Part shown: positions 43,731-53,648 of the stretch, in pieces
Layout: every line of letters begins with the position of its first letter
Numbering within the stretch: the stretch's first letter is position 1
Source: Pseudomonas putida
GTDB lineage: Bacteria > Pseudomonadota > Gammaproteobacteria > Pseudomonadales > Pseudomonadaceae
Assembly (NCBI GenBank): GCA_041879295.1
Contig: CP047152.1
Coordinates: forward strand, 383,501 to 447,500
DNA length: 64,000 nucleotides
Reading direction: 5' to 3'
The notes under the pieces: generated by a model
The model's database searches: none
What the model saw: only the letters and a program-made list of their open reading frames with translations
Told to the model about the DNA's origin: nothing
Position numbers and translations under genes: made by a program

Positions 43731-44705
43731 CTAGAACAATTTCAGCGGTGCTTCATCCAGCGCAGCCATTTGTTCGCGCAAGGCGAGAATCTGGTCGCCC
43801 CAGTAGCGTGGCTGGCCGAACCAAGGGAAGCTGGGCGGGAACGCCGGGTCGTCCCAGCGCCTTGCCAGCCAGGCGCTATAGTGCAGCTGGCGCAGGGCGC
43901 GCAGGGGCTCGATCAGGGCCAGCTCGCGCGGGTCGAAGTCGTGGAACTCGTTGTAGCCGTCGATCAGCTCGGCCAGTTGCCCCAGGCGCTCCTCGCGGTT
44001 GCCGGCCAACATCATCCACAGGTCTTGCACCGCTGGGCCCATGCGGCAATCGTCGAGGTCCACCACGTGGTACACCTCGTCACGGTGCATCAGGTTGCCG
44101 GGGTGCAGGTCGCCGTGCAGGCGGATGAGCTGGTGTGGTGTGCGAGCGTAGATGTCCTCCACCCGCTTGAGCAGGTCGCGTGCCACGGACTCGAACGCCG
44201 GCAACAGTTCACGCGGGACAAAATTACCTTCCAGCAAGGTATTCAGTGAGGCGTGGCCAAAGTTGTCCACAGCCAGTGCCTCGCGGTGCTTGAACGGTTT
44301 GCTGGCGCCCACGGCATGCATGCGACCGAGCAGTTGGCCCAGGCGATACAACTGGTCGAGGTTGCCAGGCTCGGGGGCGTGGCCGCCGCGACGGGGGAAC
44401 AGCGTGAAGCGGAAGCCCTGGTGCTCGAACAAGGTGCGGTCATCGTGCTGCATGGGCGCAACCACCGGGACTTCGCAGTCGGCGAGCTCGGCCGTGAAGG
44501 CGTGTTCTTCAAGGATGGCTGCATCGCTCCAGCGGCCTGGGCGGTAGAACTTGGCAATCAGCGGCTGCGCGTCTTCGATGCCCACCTGGTACACGCGGTT
44601 TTCGTAGCTGTTCAGCGCCAGCACCCGCGCATCGCTGAGAAAGCCCAAGCTTTCCACTGCGTCCAGGACCAGGTCGGGGGTGAGGGTGTCGAAGGGGTGG
44701 GACAT
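43731..44705 (-). CDS. srkA: Stress response kinase A (YihE/RdoA)
   Basis: 324 residues from the ATG at 44705 with CCGGAG upstream. It is an APH/choline-kinase-like fold. LNSYENRVYQVGIED is the nucleotide loop, LIAKFYRPGRWSDAAILEEHAF has the ATP-binding Lys and the paired Glu, IRLHGDLHPGNLMH is the catalytic loop and VVDLDDCRMGP carries the metal-binding Asp. This Ser/Thr kinase is linked to envelope stress and cell survival in E. coli. It appears to stand alone. Confidence 0.92.
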   Translation of the reverse strand: MSHPFDTLTPDLVLDAVESLGFLSDARVLALNSYENRVYQVGIEDAQPLIAKFYRPGRWSDAAILEEHAFTAELADCEVPVVAPMQHDDRTLFEHQGFRFTLFPRRGGHAPEPGNLDQLYRLGQLLGRMHAVGASKPFKHREALAVDNFGHASLNTLLEGNFVPRELLPAFESVARDLLKRVEDIYARTPHQLIRLHGDLHPGNLMHRDEVYHVVDLDDCRMGPAVQDLWMMLAGNREERLGQLAELIDGYNEFHDFDPRELALIEPLRALRQLHYSAWLARRWDDPAFPPSFPWFGQPRYWGDQILALREQMAALDEAPLKLF

Positions 44706-44749
44706 GGTGGCTCCGGAGGGTAAGCGGCGTGGGGCCATGGTAGCGCGTT

Positions 44750-44777
44750 ATGCCTGTGCCGGCTTCTTCACAGGCAT
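44750..44777. other. Hairpin between srkA and modE
   Basis: ATGCCTGTG (44750-44758) pairs with CACAGGCAT (44769-44777), 45 bases before the srkA start on the minus strand and 30 bases after the modE stop. There is no T run, so terminator function is uncertain. Confidence 0.4.
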
Positions 44778-44806
44778 GCCCGCAATCCGCCCACCGCGTG
44801 GCGAGG

Positions 44807-45571
44807 CTAAGCCGGTATCCCGATCAGCACATAGGACGGATGGAACTGCACCCGCACCGAACTGCCGGCCGCCACCTGTTGCCCAGCCAACCACTGCGCC
44901 TCTGCAATGGCACACAACGTCTGCCCATTACCCAGCGCCAGCCTGACCTCGCTGGGGCCGTCCTCCTCGGCCAGCACTTCTTCCACCGTCGCGCTCAAAC
45001 AGTTGCTGCCCTCCTCGGCTTCTTCCTCTTGCGCCAGCAACCGCACCCACCCGGCCTTTAGCAGCGCCACCACCATCGTTCCCGCTGTCAGCTCCAGCCG
45101 CGCAGTGCTGTCGTGGGTGATCAGCGCATCGATCTCCAGCCCGCCACTCAATGCCAGGCTGACGCGGTCATACCGGCCTTCTGGGCGCAGGCCGCTGACC
45201 TGGCCCTGCAACTGGTTGCGCGCACTGGTGCGCAGCATCAGGCGCCCGAGCAGGTCGAGGTCGCTGGATTCTTCGGCGGCTTCAAGGATTTGTGCCTGCA
45301 GGGCCTGCAGCCGTTGGTACAGGCGCAGCACCCGCTCGCCTTCCGGCGACAAGTGCGCACCGCCGCCGCCACGGCCACCGGTGCTGCGCTTGACCAAGGG
45401 CTGGCTGGCCAGATTGTTGAGCTCGTCGATGGCATCCCAGGCCGCCTTGTAGCTGATACCCGCTGCCTTGGCGGCGCGGGTGATCGAGCCTTGTTCGGCA
45501 ATGTGTTGCAGCAGCGCGATGCGCTGTGGGCGGCGGGCGATGTGCTGGGTGAGAAGGGGGGGTAGGGACAT
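44807..45571 (-). CDS. modE: ModE-family molybdate-dependent regulator
   Basis: 254 residues. N-terminal winged helix (about 15-110) of LysR/ModE type: RIALLQHIAEQGSITRAAKAAGISYKAAWDAIDELNNL, with the G-R-G-G-G-G-A wing (TGGRGGGGAHLS). Two mop/TOBE domains follow (about 120-185 and 195-254), which bind molybdate. It should repress molybdate uptake genes, which are not in this window. The ComF gene lies 49 bases upstream in the same direction. Confidence 0.88.
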   Translation of the reverse strand: MSLPPLLTQHIARRPQRIALLQHIAEQGSITRAAKAAGISYKAAWDAIDELNNLASQPLVKRSTGGRGGGGAHLSPEGERVLRLYQRLQALQAQILEAAEESSDLDLLGRLMLRTSARNQLQGQVSGLRPEGRYDRVSLALSGGLEIDALITHDSTARLELTAGTMVVALLKAGWVRLLAQEEEAEEGSNCLSATVEEVLAEEDGPSEVRLALGNGQTLCAIAEAQWLAGQQVAAGSSVRVQFHPSYVLIGIPA

Positions 45572-45620
45572 GGGTATTCCGTATACAAGGGTGCTTTACA
45601 AATGGGCAGGTCGCGCCAGG

Positions 45621-46352
45621 TCATACATACCCCGGTTTTGGCGTACGTGCCAGGCAATACACATCCACCCGCCGTGCACCTGCCTTGCGCAGTGTCAGGG
45701 CAATAGCCTGCGCAGTGGCACCGGTGGTCAACACATCATCGACGATGGCGACATGCTTGCCTTCCAGCTCGCCCGTTACCGCGAACGCCTGGCGCAAATT
45801 GCGCCGTCGTGCCTTGGCGCCCAGATGTTGCTGTGCCGGTGTCTCGCGGATGCGGACCAGCAAACGCTCGTTGCATGTTACCCCGACGTGCGACGACAAC
45901 CACCGCCCAAGCATCCCCGCCTGGTTGAACCCCCGCTCGCGCAGTCGACGCCTGGCCAAAGGCACAGGCAACAGCAGGTCAGGGCGGGGCAGCCCTTCGG
46001 CATAGCGATACAGCAGCCCCTGCCCGAGTAGCTCAGCCATCAGGCGCCCCAAAGGCCATTGGCGATTGTGCTTGAAGCGGCTGATCAACGTGTCCACCGG
46101 AAAGCCGAACTGCCACAGGGCAATGACCTGATCGAAGGCCGGCAAGCCGCGGCCGCAAACGGCGCAGGTCAGGCCGGCCATGGGCAAGGGCAGGGCGCAA
46201 TGCCGGCACTGATCACCCAGCCAGGGCAGCGCCTGTTCGCAGGTGATGCACAGCGGGTAGTGCTGCTCGGCAGGCTCATCGCATAACAAACACTGCTGAT
46301 CAATAAGTGAGCACTTGTAAACCAGTCGCTTCCAGTACAGTTGACAGTTCAT
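45621..46352 (-). CDS. ComF-family phosphoribosyltransferase-like protein
   Basis: 243 residues from the ATG at 46352, chosen for GGAAGG upstream. Two zinc-finger-like Cys pairs in the N-terminus (CLLCDEP...CITC, then CRHCALP...CAVC) and a C-terminal PRTase domain with the PRPP-binding motif AIVDDVLTTGAT. The family supports DNA uptake or related DNA processing. It is divergent from bioB, a pairing common in pseudomonads. Confidence 0.9.
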   Translation of the reverse strand: MNCQLYWKRLVYKCSLIDQQCLLCDEPAEQHYPLCITCEQALPWLGDQCRHCALPLPMAGLTCAVCGRGLPAFDQVIALWQFGFPVDTLISRFKHNRQWPLGRLMAELLGQGLLYRYAEGLPRPDLLLPVPLARRRLRERGFNQAGMLGRWLSSHVGVTCNERLLVRIRETPAQQHLGAKARRRNLRQAFAVTGELEGKHVAIVDDVLTTGATAQAIALTLRKAGARRVDVYCLARTPKPGYV

Positions 46353-46441
46353 AGGCCTTCCATGACTATGCGAGCTATCCGTGATGCGCTGGCGGGCTTT
46401 CCTGTCCCGGCGCCAGCTACAGCCTAAACAAGGAAACGCCG

Positions 46442-47500
46442 ATGAGCGCCAGCACAACTGCAACAACACGTCACGACTGGTCCCTGGCCGAGGTCAAGGC
46501 GCTGTTCCAGCAACCGTTCAATGACTTGCTGTTCCAGGCGCAGACCGTGCACCGCGCGCATTTCGACCCCAACCGCGTGCAGGTTTCGACCTTGCTGTCG
46601 ATCAAGACCGGTGCCTGCCCGGAAGATTGCAAATATTGTCCGCAGTCCGGCCACTACAACACCGGGCTGGAAAAACAGAAGCTGATGGAAGTGCAGAAGG
46701 TGCTGGAAGAAGCTGCCCGCGCCAAAGCCATCGGTTCTACCCGTTTCTGCATGGGGGCGGCGTGGAAGCACCCGTCGGCCAAAGACATGCCCTACGTGCT
46801 GGAGATGGTCAAAGGCGTCAAGGCCATGGGCCTGGAAACCTGCATGACCCTCGGCAAGCTCGACCAGGAGCAGACCAAAGCCCTGGCCCAGGCTGGCCTG
46901 GACTACTACAACCACAACCTCGACACCTCCCCGGAGTTCTACGGCAGCATCATCACCACGCGTACCTACAGCGAGCGCCTGCAGACCCTGGCCTACGTGC
47001 GCGATGCCGGGATGAAAATCTGCTCTGGTGGCATTCTGGGCATGGGTGAGTCGCTGGACGACCGTGCCGGCCTGCTGATCCAGCTGGCCAACCTGCCGGA
47101 GCACCCGGAGTCGGTGCCGATCAATATGCTGGTCAAGGTAGCCGGCACGCCGCTGGCTGAGGAAGAGGACGTCGACCCGTTCGACTTTATCCGTATGCTG
47201 GCCGTGGCCCGTATCCTCATGCCCAAGTCTCACGTGCGTCTGTCCGCCGGCCGCGAGCAGATGAACGAGCAGATGCAGGCCCTGGCCTTCATGGCGGGCG
47301 CCAACTCGATCTTCTACGGCGAAAAACTGCTGACCACCGCCAACCCCCAGGCCGACAAGGACATGCAGCTGTTCGCACGCCTGGGTATCAAGCCCGAAGC
47401 GCGTGAAGAGCACGCTGACGAAGTGCATCAGGCAGCCATCGAGCAAGCGCTGGTCGAGCAGCGCAGCAGCGAGATGTTCTACGACGCCGCGACAGCCTGA
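46442..47500 (+). CDS. bioB: Biotin synthase
   Basis: 352 residues. Radical-SAM Cys motif [10 protein letters not shown]. The usual BioB blocks follow: [59 protein letters not shown] and RLSAGREQM. It inserts sulfur into dethiobiotin. It is first in bioB-F-H-C-D; bioF follows two bases after the stop. Confidence 0.97.
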   Translation: MSASTTATTRHDWSLAEVKALFQQPFNDLLFQAQTVHRAHFDPNRVQVSTLLSIKTGACPEDCKYCPQSGHYNTGLEKQKLMEVQKVLEEAARAKAIGSTRFCMGAAWKHPSAKDMPYVLEMVKGVKAMGLETCMTLGKLDQEQTKALAQAGLDYYNHNLDTSPEFYGSIITTRTYSERLQTLAYVRDAGMKICSGGILGMGESLDDRAGLLIQLANLPEHPESVPINMLVKVAGTPLAEEEDVDPFDFIRMLAVARILMPKSHVRLSAGREQMNEQMQALAFMAGANSIFYGEKLLTTANPQADKDMQLFARLGIKPEAREEHADEVHQAAIEQALVEQRSSEMFYDAATA

Positions 47501-47501
47501 C

Positions 47502-48674
47502 ATGGCTTTCGATCTGGCTGCGCGCCTGGCCGAACGGCGCGCAGCAGACCTGTATCGGCAGCGGCCATTGCTGGAAAGCCCGCAGGGGCCGGAAGTGGTG
47601 GTCGACGGCCAGCGGTTGCTGGCCTTCTGCAGCAATGACTACCTGGGCCTGGCCAACCACCCCGAAGTGATCGCCGCCTGGCAGGCCGGCGCCGAGCGCT
47701 GGGGGGTGGGGGGTGGTGCCTCGCACCTGGTGGTTGGCCACAGCGCACCGCACCATCAGGTTGAAGAGGCACTGGCTGAACTCACCGGGCGCCCGCGCGC
47801 GCTGTTGTTCTCCACCGGCTACATGGCCAATCTGGGCGCCATCACCGCGCTGGTGGGGCAGGGCGACACGGTGCTGCAAGACCGCCTGAACCATGCGTCG
47901 CTGCTGGATGGCGGGCTGCTCAGTGGTGCCCGCTTCAACCGCTACCTGCACAACGACCCGGCCAGCCTGGCCAGCCGCCTGGACAAGGCGGTCGGCAATA
48001 CCCTGGTGGTGACCGATGGCGTGTTCAGCATGGACGGTGACCTGGCCGACCTGCCGGCGCTGGCCGATGTCGCCCGTGCCCGCGGCGCATGGTTGATGGT
48101 TGACGATGCCCATGGCCTGGGTACCTTGGGCGCACAGGGCGGCGGTATCGTCGAACACTTTGGCCTGGGCGTAGATGACGTACCGGTGCTGATCGGCACG
48201 CTGGGCAAGGCTTGCGGCACTGCGGGCGCCTTTGTTGCTGGCAGCGAAGAGCTGATCGAGGCGCTGGTGCAGTTCGCCCGCCCCTACATCTACACCACCA
48301 GCCAGCCACCGGCGCTGGCCTGCGCCACACTCAAGAGCCTGGAGCTGCTGCGCCGTGAAACCTGGCGTCGTGAGCATCTGGCAGCCTTGATTCGCCAGTT
48401 CAGAAAAGGCGCGCAGCAGATGGGGCTGCAGTTGATGGACAGCCCGACGCCAATCCAGCCTATCGTGATCGGCGACAGTGCGAAGGCGTTGCGTCTGTCA
48501 CGCCTGCTGCGTGAGCGCGGCTTGCTGGTGACGGCCATCCGCCCACCCACCGTGCCGGCTGGCAGCGCACGCCTGCGGGTGACCTTGAGCGCCGCGCACA
48601 GCGAGGCGCAGGTGCAGCTATTGTTGAATGCATTGGCCGAGTGTTATCCACAGTTGGAGAACGCCGATGCGTAA
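47502..48674 (+). CDS. bioF: 8-amino-7-oxononanoate synthase
   Basis: 390 residues from the ATG at 47502. PLP fold type [54 protein letters not shown] and [11 protein letters not shown] with the Schiff-base Lys. It condenses pimeloyl-ACP with alanine. It overlaps bioH by 8 bases. The last part of the gene contains the 9-mer TTATCCACA at 48644. Confidence 0.96.
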   Translation: MAFDLAARLAERRAADLYRQRPLLESPQGPEVVVDGQRLLAFCSNDYLGLANHPEVIAAWQAGAERWGVGGGASHLVVGHSAPHHQVEEALAELTGRPRALLFSTGYMANLGAITALVGQGDTVLQDRLNHASLLDGGLLSGARFNRYLHNDPASLASRLDKAVGNTLVVTDGVFSMDGDLADLPALADVARARGAWLMVDDAHGLGTLGAQGGGIVEHFGLGVDDVPVLIGTLGKACGTAGAFVAGSEELIEALVQFARPYIYTTSQPPALACATLKSLELLRRETWRREHLAALIRQFRKGAQQMGLQLMDSPTPIQPIVIGDSAKALRLSRLLRERGLLVTAIRPPTVPAGSARLRVTLSAAHSEAQVQLLLNALAECYPQLENADA

Positions 48675-49398
48675 TCGACTTGTTCTGTTGCCTGGCTGGG
48701 GCTTGGGAACTGCTGCGCTGGAGCCGCTGGCCGCTAGCCTGCGGGCCCAGGACGCCCGCCTGCAGGTAGAGCTGATGCCCCTGCCAGAACTGCCCCACAG
48801 CGATGTGCAGGCCTGGATCGACCATCTGGACCGCAAGCTGCCCAGCAATGCCTGGCTGGGTGGCTGGTCACTGGGTGGCATGTTGGCCAGCGCGCTGGCG
48901 CACAAGCGTGGCGACCACTGCTGCGGGCTGCTGACCTTGGCCAGCAACCCCAGCTTCCTGGCCCGGCCAGACTGGCCGCACGGCATGGCCGAAGACACCT
49001 TCGGCACCTTCCTCGACGGCTGCCGCAGCCATACCCAGGTCACCCTCAAGCGCTTCCGTACCTTGTGCAGCGACGGCGCCCTGCAGCCGCGTACCCTGTT
49101 GCGCCAACTGGGTGTCGGCGTGCCGGATACCGACCCGTTGTACCTGGCCACTGGCCTTGAAGTGCTGGCCAAGCTGGACACCCGCGAAGCTTTGCAAGCC
49201 TATGGAGGCCCGCAGCTGCATCTGTTTGCCGGCAGCGATGCGCTAGTGCCGGCAGAGGCGGCAAAGGCCTTGAGCGAGCTGTTGCCCGATGTGGAAGTGG
49301 GCCTGGTCGAAGACAGTTCCCACGCGTTCCTGCTGGAGTACCCGCAGGAGCTGGCGGCGGGCATCAAGAGTTTCCTGCATGAGAGTGGCGATGACTGA
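48667..49398 (+). CDS. bioH: Pimeloyl-ACP methyl ester esterase
   Basis: 243 residues from the ATG at 48667, inside the end of bioF. Alpha/beta-hydrolase: [10 protein letters not shown] oxyanion strand and GGWSLGGML nucleophile elbow with Ser68. FAGSDALVP and [10 protein letters not shown] carry the acid and the His. It removes the methyl group that BioC adds, releasing pimeloyl-ACP for BioF. It overlaps bioC by 8 bases. Confidence 0.94.
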   Translation: MRNRLVLLPGWGLGTAALEPLAASLRAQDARLQVELMPLPELPHSDVQAWIDHLDRKLPSNAWLGGWSLGGMLASALAHKRGDHCCGLLTLASNPSFLARPDWPHGMAEDTFGTFLDGCRSHTQVTLKRFRTLCSDGALQPRTLLRQLGVGVPDTDPLYLATGLEVLAKLDTREALQAYGGPQLHLFAGSDALVPAEAAKALSELLPDVEVGLVEDSSHAFLLEYPQELAAGIKSFLHESGDD

Positions 49399-50209
49399 CC
49401 TTTCCCGTCCGACCCTGCCCGGCGCATTGCCCGACAAGCGCCAGGTGGCGGCCTCGTTCTCCCGCGCCGCGGCCAGCTACGACAGCGTGGCGGCCCTTCA
49501 GCGCGCTGTAGGTCTGAGCCTGCTGGAGCAGTTACCGGCAGGCCTGCAGCCGTCACACTGGCTGGACCTGGGCAGCGGCACCGGCCATTTCAGCCGCATG
49601 CTGGCCGAGCGTTTCACCCAGGCCTGTGGCGTGGCGGTGGATATTGCCGAAGGCATGTTGCTGCACGCCCGTCATGTGAAGGGCGGGGCGCAGTATCACG
49701 TGGTTGGCGACGCCGAGCGTTTGCCGCTGCGCGATGGCAGCGTCGACCTGGTGTTTTCCAGCCTGGCGGTGCAGTGGTGCGATCAGTTCGCCAGTGTGCT
49801 GGCCGAGGCGCAGCGGGTGCTGCGCCCAGGCGGTGTACTGGCCTTCAGCAGCCTGTGCGTGGGCACCCTCGACGAACTGCGCGCCAGCTGGCAGGCGGTG
49901 GATGGTCTGGTGCATGTAAACCGCTTCCGCCGTTTCGAGGACTATCAGCGCCTGTGCGCAGCCAGCGGTTTTGAACAGCTTGAGCTGGAGCGGTGCCCGC
50001 ATGTGCTGCACTACCCGGATGTGCGCAGCCTGACCCACGAACTGAAGGCGTTGGGGGCGCACAATCTGAACCCTGGGCGACCTTCCGGTCTCACCGGCCG
50101 GGCGCGAATGCAGGGCCTGCTGCAGGCCTATGAGGCATTTCGCCAGCCCGCAGGGCTGCCAGCCACCTATCAAGTGGTCTATGGTGTGTTGCGCAAACCA
50201 CAGGCGTAA
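49391..50209 (+). CDS. bioC: Malonyl-ACP O-methyltransferase
   Basis: 272 residues from the ATG at 49391. SAM-binding motif [17 protein letters not shown]. Further methyltransferase motifs: [25 protein letters not shown] and [13 protein letters not shown]. The N-terminal [16 protein letters not shown] is characteristic of BioC. It methylates malonyl-ACP to enter the fatty acid cycle. bioH and bioC give the E. coli-type pimelate route. Confidence 0.95.
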   Translation: MTDLSRPTLPGALPDKRQVAASFSRAAASYDSVAALQRAVGLSLLEQLPAGLQPSHWLDLGSGTGHFSRMLAERFTQACGVAVDIAEGMLLHARHVKGGAQYHVVGDAERLPLRDGSVDLVFSSLAVQWCDQFASVLAEAQRVLRPGGVLAFSSLCVGTLDELRASWQAVDGLVHVNRFRRFEDYQRLCAASGFEQLELERCPHVLHYPDVRSLTHELKALGAHNLNPGRPSGLTGRARMQGLLQAYEAFRQPAGLPATYQVVYGVLRKPQA

Positions 50210-50219
50210 GGGGAGCACG

Positions 50220-50900
50220 ATGAGCCAGGCCTTTTTCATTGCTGGTACCGATACCGATGTCGGCAAGACCACCATTGCCGCCGGCCTGTTGCATGCGGCA
50301 CGTTTGCAGGGCATGAGCACGCTGGGTGCCAAGCCGGTTGCCTCGGGCTGTACGATGACGCCGAAAGGCTTGCGCAATAGTGATGCCCTGGCGCTGATCG
50401 ACGAAAGCACGGTCAAGCTGCCCTATGAGCAGGTCAATCCGTTTGCCTTCGAGCCTGCTATTGCCCCGCATGTGGCGGCGCGCGAGGCAGGGGTGACGCT
50501 GGCCGTGCCAGAACTGCTCGCGGCGATGCGCAATGTGCTGCAACAAAATGCCGACTTCACCCTGATTGAGGGAGCCGGTGGCTGGCGCGTACCGCTGTCG
50601 GGCCTGGAGAACCTGTCCGACCTTGCCGTTGCCCTGCGGTTGCCGGTGATTCTGGTGGTAGGCGTGCGCTTGGGTTGCATCAGCCATGCCTTGCTTAGTG
50701 CCGAGGCGATCGAGCGTGATGGGCTGCAGTTGGCGGGTTGGGTGGCAAACATCATCGAGCCGCGTACCTCGCGCCTGGAAGAGAACCTGGCCAGCCTTGC
50801 AGAGCGCTTGCCGGCGCCATGTCTGGGGCGGGTGCCCAAGCTCAAGCAGGCCAGTGCCGACATGGTGGCTGAGCATCTGCAGCTGGATTTGCTGGATTAG
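50220..50900 (+). CDS. bioD: Dethiobiotin synthetase
   Basis: 226 residues from the ATG at 50220, preceded by GGGGAGCACG. P-loop GTDTDVGKTTIAAG at about 8-21. KPVASGC, EGAGGWRVPLSG and VVGVRLGCISHALL follow. It closes the ureido ring with CO2 and ATP. It is last in the bio operon; a REP-like hairpin follows. Confidence 0.96.
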   Translation: MSQAFFIAGTDTDVGKTTIAAGLLHAARLQGMSTLGAKPVASGCTMTPKGLRNSDALALIDESTVKLPYEQVNPFAFEPAIAPHVAAREAGVTLAVPELLAAMRNVLQQNADFTLIEGAGGWRVPLSGLENLSDLAVALRLPVILVVGVRLGCISHALLSAEAIERDGLQLAGWVANIIEPRTSRLEENLASLAERLPAPCLGRVPKLKQASADMVAEHLQLDLLD

Positions 50901-50914
50901 TATGTTGCCGGCCC

Positions 50915-50947
50915 GGCCTCCTTGCGGGGGTTGCCCGCGAAGAGGCC
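50915..50947. repeat. Single REP-like hairpin after bioD
   Basis: GGCCTCCTTGCGGG pairs imperfectly with CCCGCGAAGAGGCC. It is a lone REP unit 14 bases after the bioD stop and could end or stabilise the bio transcript. Confidence 0.6.
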
Positions 50948-51069
50948 AGTGCAGGAATACCCAAGGCCTATCAACTGGCATTGAGCCATTAGGGATTTAA
51001 ACGGGCCTTTTCGCGCCCAGCCTGCTTTAATTGGGGCTGTTCGTCATCCAGCGTCAATGGAGTCCTGAC

Positions 51070-51366
51070 ATGGAAATCACCGGTAGCTCCGCCTACTACG
51101 CGGGCCTGAGCGCAATCCAGACCGGGCAGAACCGCGTCGATCAAGCCGCCAGCCAGATCGCCAACACCACTGCCGAACGCACCGCCACTAGCCAGTCCAG
51201 CGATTTTCAGGCCGAACGCCTGCGCGCGGTCGACCGCAGCCAGCAGATGGACATGGCCACCAGTGTCGTGCAACAGGCGGTGGGCAAGACCGAAGTCGAA
51301 CTCGGCGCAAAGGTCGCTAAGGCATCCGACGAAATGCTTGGCCGGTTCATCGACACCTACGCCTGA
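51070..51366 (+). CDS. Small protein with flagellar rod/hook-like N-terminus
   Basis: 98 residues from the ATG at 51070 with GGAG nine bases upstream. The N-terminus EITGSSAYYAGLSAIQTGQNRVDQAASQIAN resembles the first helix of flagellar axial proteins (AL-x-A-x2-Q-x7-N-x-IAN). The remainder is polar and helical, with VQQAVGKTEVELGAKVAKASDEMLGRFIDTYA at the end. No flagellar genes are near. It is a hypothetical protein; a structural role is only suggested by the motif. Confidence 0.65.
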   Translation: MEITGSSAYYAGLSAIQTGQNRVDQAASQIANTTAERTATSQSSDFQAERLRAVDRSQQMDMATSVVQQAVGKTEVELGAKVAKASDEMLGRFIDTYA

Positions 51367-51401
51367 ACACTTGCGTCATCCCCTATTTCAACGCCTGCCC
51401 T

Positions 51402-51488
51402 TGTAGGAGCGGGCTTGCCCGCGAATGCGTCCGATCAGACAACAGTTTGGTTTGGTTGGAAGCATTCGCGGGCGAGCCCGCTCCTACA
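51402..51488. repeat. Inverted REP pair
   Basis: TGTAGGAGCGGGCTTGCCCG from 51402 faces CGGGCGAGCCCGCTCCTACA ending at 51488, with arms of about 27 bases and one mismatched pair. Confidence 0.9.
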
Positions 51489-51653
51489 GGTGTTTTGCCG
51501 AGCGTTGGCGTATTTGCCATTTTTCGTGGCGGAAATGGCACCATAGTCCATCCTTGACAGAAAGCTGAGCTAAACGTAAGTTTCAAACAACTGTTTGATC
51601 GGCTTCCGCCAAGCGCGGGTCACCCCACAGAACTCACCTAGAGGTTCATCGCA

Positions 51654-53459
51654 ATGCCTGACTACAAAGCCCCCTTGCGTGATATCCGCTTCGTTCGCGA
51701 CGAGCTGCTTGGCTATGAGGCGCACTATCAGAGCCTGCCGGGCTGCCAGGACGCCACGCCCGACATGGTCGACGCGATCCTTGAAGAAGGCGCGAAGTTC
51801 TGTGAGCAGGTGTTGTCGCCGCTGAACCGCGTGGGTGACCAGGAAGGCTGCACCTGGAGCGAATCGGGGGTGAAAACCCCAACCGGCTTCAAGGAAGCCT
51901 ACCAGCAGTTCGTCGAAGGCGGCTGGCCTAGCCTGGCACATGACGTCGAGCACGGCGGCCAAGGCCTGCCAGAGTCGCTGGGCCTGGCCCTGAGCGAAAT
52001 GGTCGGTGGTTCGAACTGGTCGTGGGGCATGTACCCAGGCCTGTCGCATGGCGCGATGAACACTATTTCTGCGCATGGCACTGCCGAGCAGCAGCACACC
52101 TACCTGACCAAGCTGGTGTCTGGCGAGTGGACCGGCACCATGTGCCTGACCGAACCGCACTGCGGCACCGACCTGGGCATGCTGCGCACCAAGGCCGAGC
52201 CACAGGCCGACGGCAGCTACAAGGTGTCGGGCACCAAAATCTTCATTTCGGCCGGCGAACACGACATGGCCGACAACATCGTCCATATCGTTCTGGCCCG
52301 CCTGCCGGACGCACCGGCCGGTACCAAGGGTATTTCGCTGTTTATCGTGCCGAAGTTCCTGCCCAACGCCGAGGGTGGCGTGGGTGAGCGCAACGGCGTT
52401 AGCTGCGGCTCGATCGAACACAAGATGGGCATCCACGGTAACGCTACCTGCGTCATGAACTTCGATGCTGCCACCGGCTACCTGATCGGCCCGGCCAACA
52501 AAGGCCTGAACTGCATGTTCACCTTCATGAACACTGCTCGCCTGGGGACCGCACTGCAAGGCCTGGCCCACGCCGAAGTGGCGTTCCAGGGTGGCCTGAA
52601 GTACGCCCGTGAGCGCCTGCAAATGCGTTCCCTGACCGGCCCGAAAGCGCCGGACAAGGCTGCCGACCCGATCATCGTCCACCCGGACGTGCGTCGCATG
52701 CTGCTGACCATGAAGGCCTTCGCCGAAGGCAACCGCGCGATGGTGTACTTCACCGCCAAGCAGGTGGACATCGTCAAGTACAGCCAGGACGAAGAAGAGC
52801 GCAAGAAGGCCGATGCCCTGCTGGCGTTCCTGACCCCGATCGCCAAGGCATTCATGACCGAAGTCGGTTTCGAAGCCGCCAACCACGGCGTGCAGATCTA
52901 CGGTGGCCATGGCTTCATCGCCGAATGGGGCATGGAGCAGAACGTGCGCGACAGCCGCATCTCCATGCTGTACGAAGGCACTACCGGAATTCAGGCCCTC
53001 GACTTGCTCGGTCGTAAAGTGCTTATGACTCAGGGCGAAGCACTGAAGGGCTTCACCAAGATCGTGCACAAGTTCTGCCAGGCGCAGGAAGGTAACGAAG
53101 CGGTCAAGGAGTTCGTCGAACCGCTGGCGGCCATCAACAAGGAGTGGGGCGAGCTGACCATGAAAGTGGGCATGGCTGCCATGAAGGACCGTGAAGAAGT
53201 GGGTGCGGCTTCGGTCGATTACCTGATGTACTCCGGCTATGCTTGCCTGGCCTACTTCTGGGCCGACATCGCCCGCCTGGCCGCTGAGAAACTGGCAGCT
53301 GGCACCAGCGAAGAGGCGTTCTATACCGCCAAGTTGCAGACTGCCCGCTTCTACTTCCAGCGTATTCTGCCGCGTACCCGTACCCACGTGGCGACCATGT
53401 TGTCGGGTGCCAACAACCTGATGGCGATGGACGAAGAGCACTTCGGCCTGTCGTACTGA
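51654..53459 (+). CDS. Acyl-CoA dehydrogenase (large, 600-residue type)
   Basis: 601 residues. Central ACAD domains (about 75-470): [25 protein letters not shown] (FAD and substrate contacts), GSIEHKMGI, and [18 protein letters not shown] with the catalytic Glu. An N-terminal extension ([13 protein letters not shown]) and a C-terminal ACAD_C-like domain (about 480-590) mark the long subfamily. It oxidises acyl-CoA to enoyl-CoA. The P. putida KT2440 protein in this position was, as I recall, reported as an inducible phenylacyl-CoA dehydrogenase; the substrate here is by analogy. A paralogue follows two genes later. Confidence 0.88.
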   Translation: MPDYKAPLRDIRFVRDELLGYEAHYQSLPGCQDATPDMVDAILEEGAKFCEQVLSPLNRVGDQEGCTWSESGVKTPTGFKEAYQQFVEGGWPSLAHDVEHGGQGLPESLGLALSEMVGGSNWSWGMYPGLSHGAMNTISAHGTAEQQHTYLTKLVSGEWTGTMCLTEPHCGTDLGMLRTKAEPQADGSYKVSGTKIFISAGEHDMADNIVHIVLARLPDAPAGTKGISLFIVPKFLPNAEGGVGERNGVSCGSIEHKMGIHGNATCVMNFDAATGYLIGPANKGLNCMFTFMNTARLGTALQGLAHAEVAFQGGLKYARERLQMRSLTGPKAPDKAADPIIVHPDVRRMLLTMKAFAEGNRAMVYFTAKQVDIVKYSQDEEERKKADALLAFLTPIAKAFMTEVGFEAANHGVQIYGGHGFIAEWGMEQNVRDSRISMLYEGTTGIQALDLLGRKVLMTQGEALKGFTKIVHKFCQAQEGNEAVKEFVEPLAAINKEWGELTMKVGMAAMKDREEVGAASVDYLMYSGYACLAYFWADIARLAAEKLAAGTSEEAFYTAKLQTARFYFQRILPRTRTHVATMLSGANNLMAMDEEHFGLSY

Positions 53460-53477
53460 TACTGGCGCTGTACCCAA

Positions 53478-53512
53478 AACCCGCCTGCCCTGACCGGTAG
53501 GCGGGTTTTTTA
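53478..53512 (+). terminator. Terminator after the first acyl-CoA dehydrogenase
   Basis: AACCCGCCT (53478-53486) pairs with AGGCGGGTT (53499-53507), followed by TTTTTA. Classic form. Confidence 0.9.
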
Positions 53513-53648
53513 CGTCTTCGGGTTCAGCGCGGCCCCTTGCAGGCGACCGGAAGCTGGTAAATCCAACCGCAAATTCAACTGTTCCAGTGCACTGCCGATG
53601 AAGTGAGGGCACAATGCCATTATTGATCTGCCGGGTTGGAGATTACCC

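Noticed and set aside
48644..48652. DnaA box TTATCCACA within bioF
   Set aside because: A single 9-mer inside a coding region is compatible with chance; no cluster or AT-rich segment accompanies it.
51570..53612. 680-residue open frame on the minus strand across the acyl-CoA dehydrogenase
   Set aside because: It is a shadow of the real gene; the plus-strand product has all catalytic motifs.
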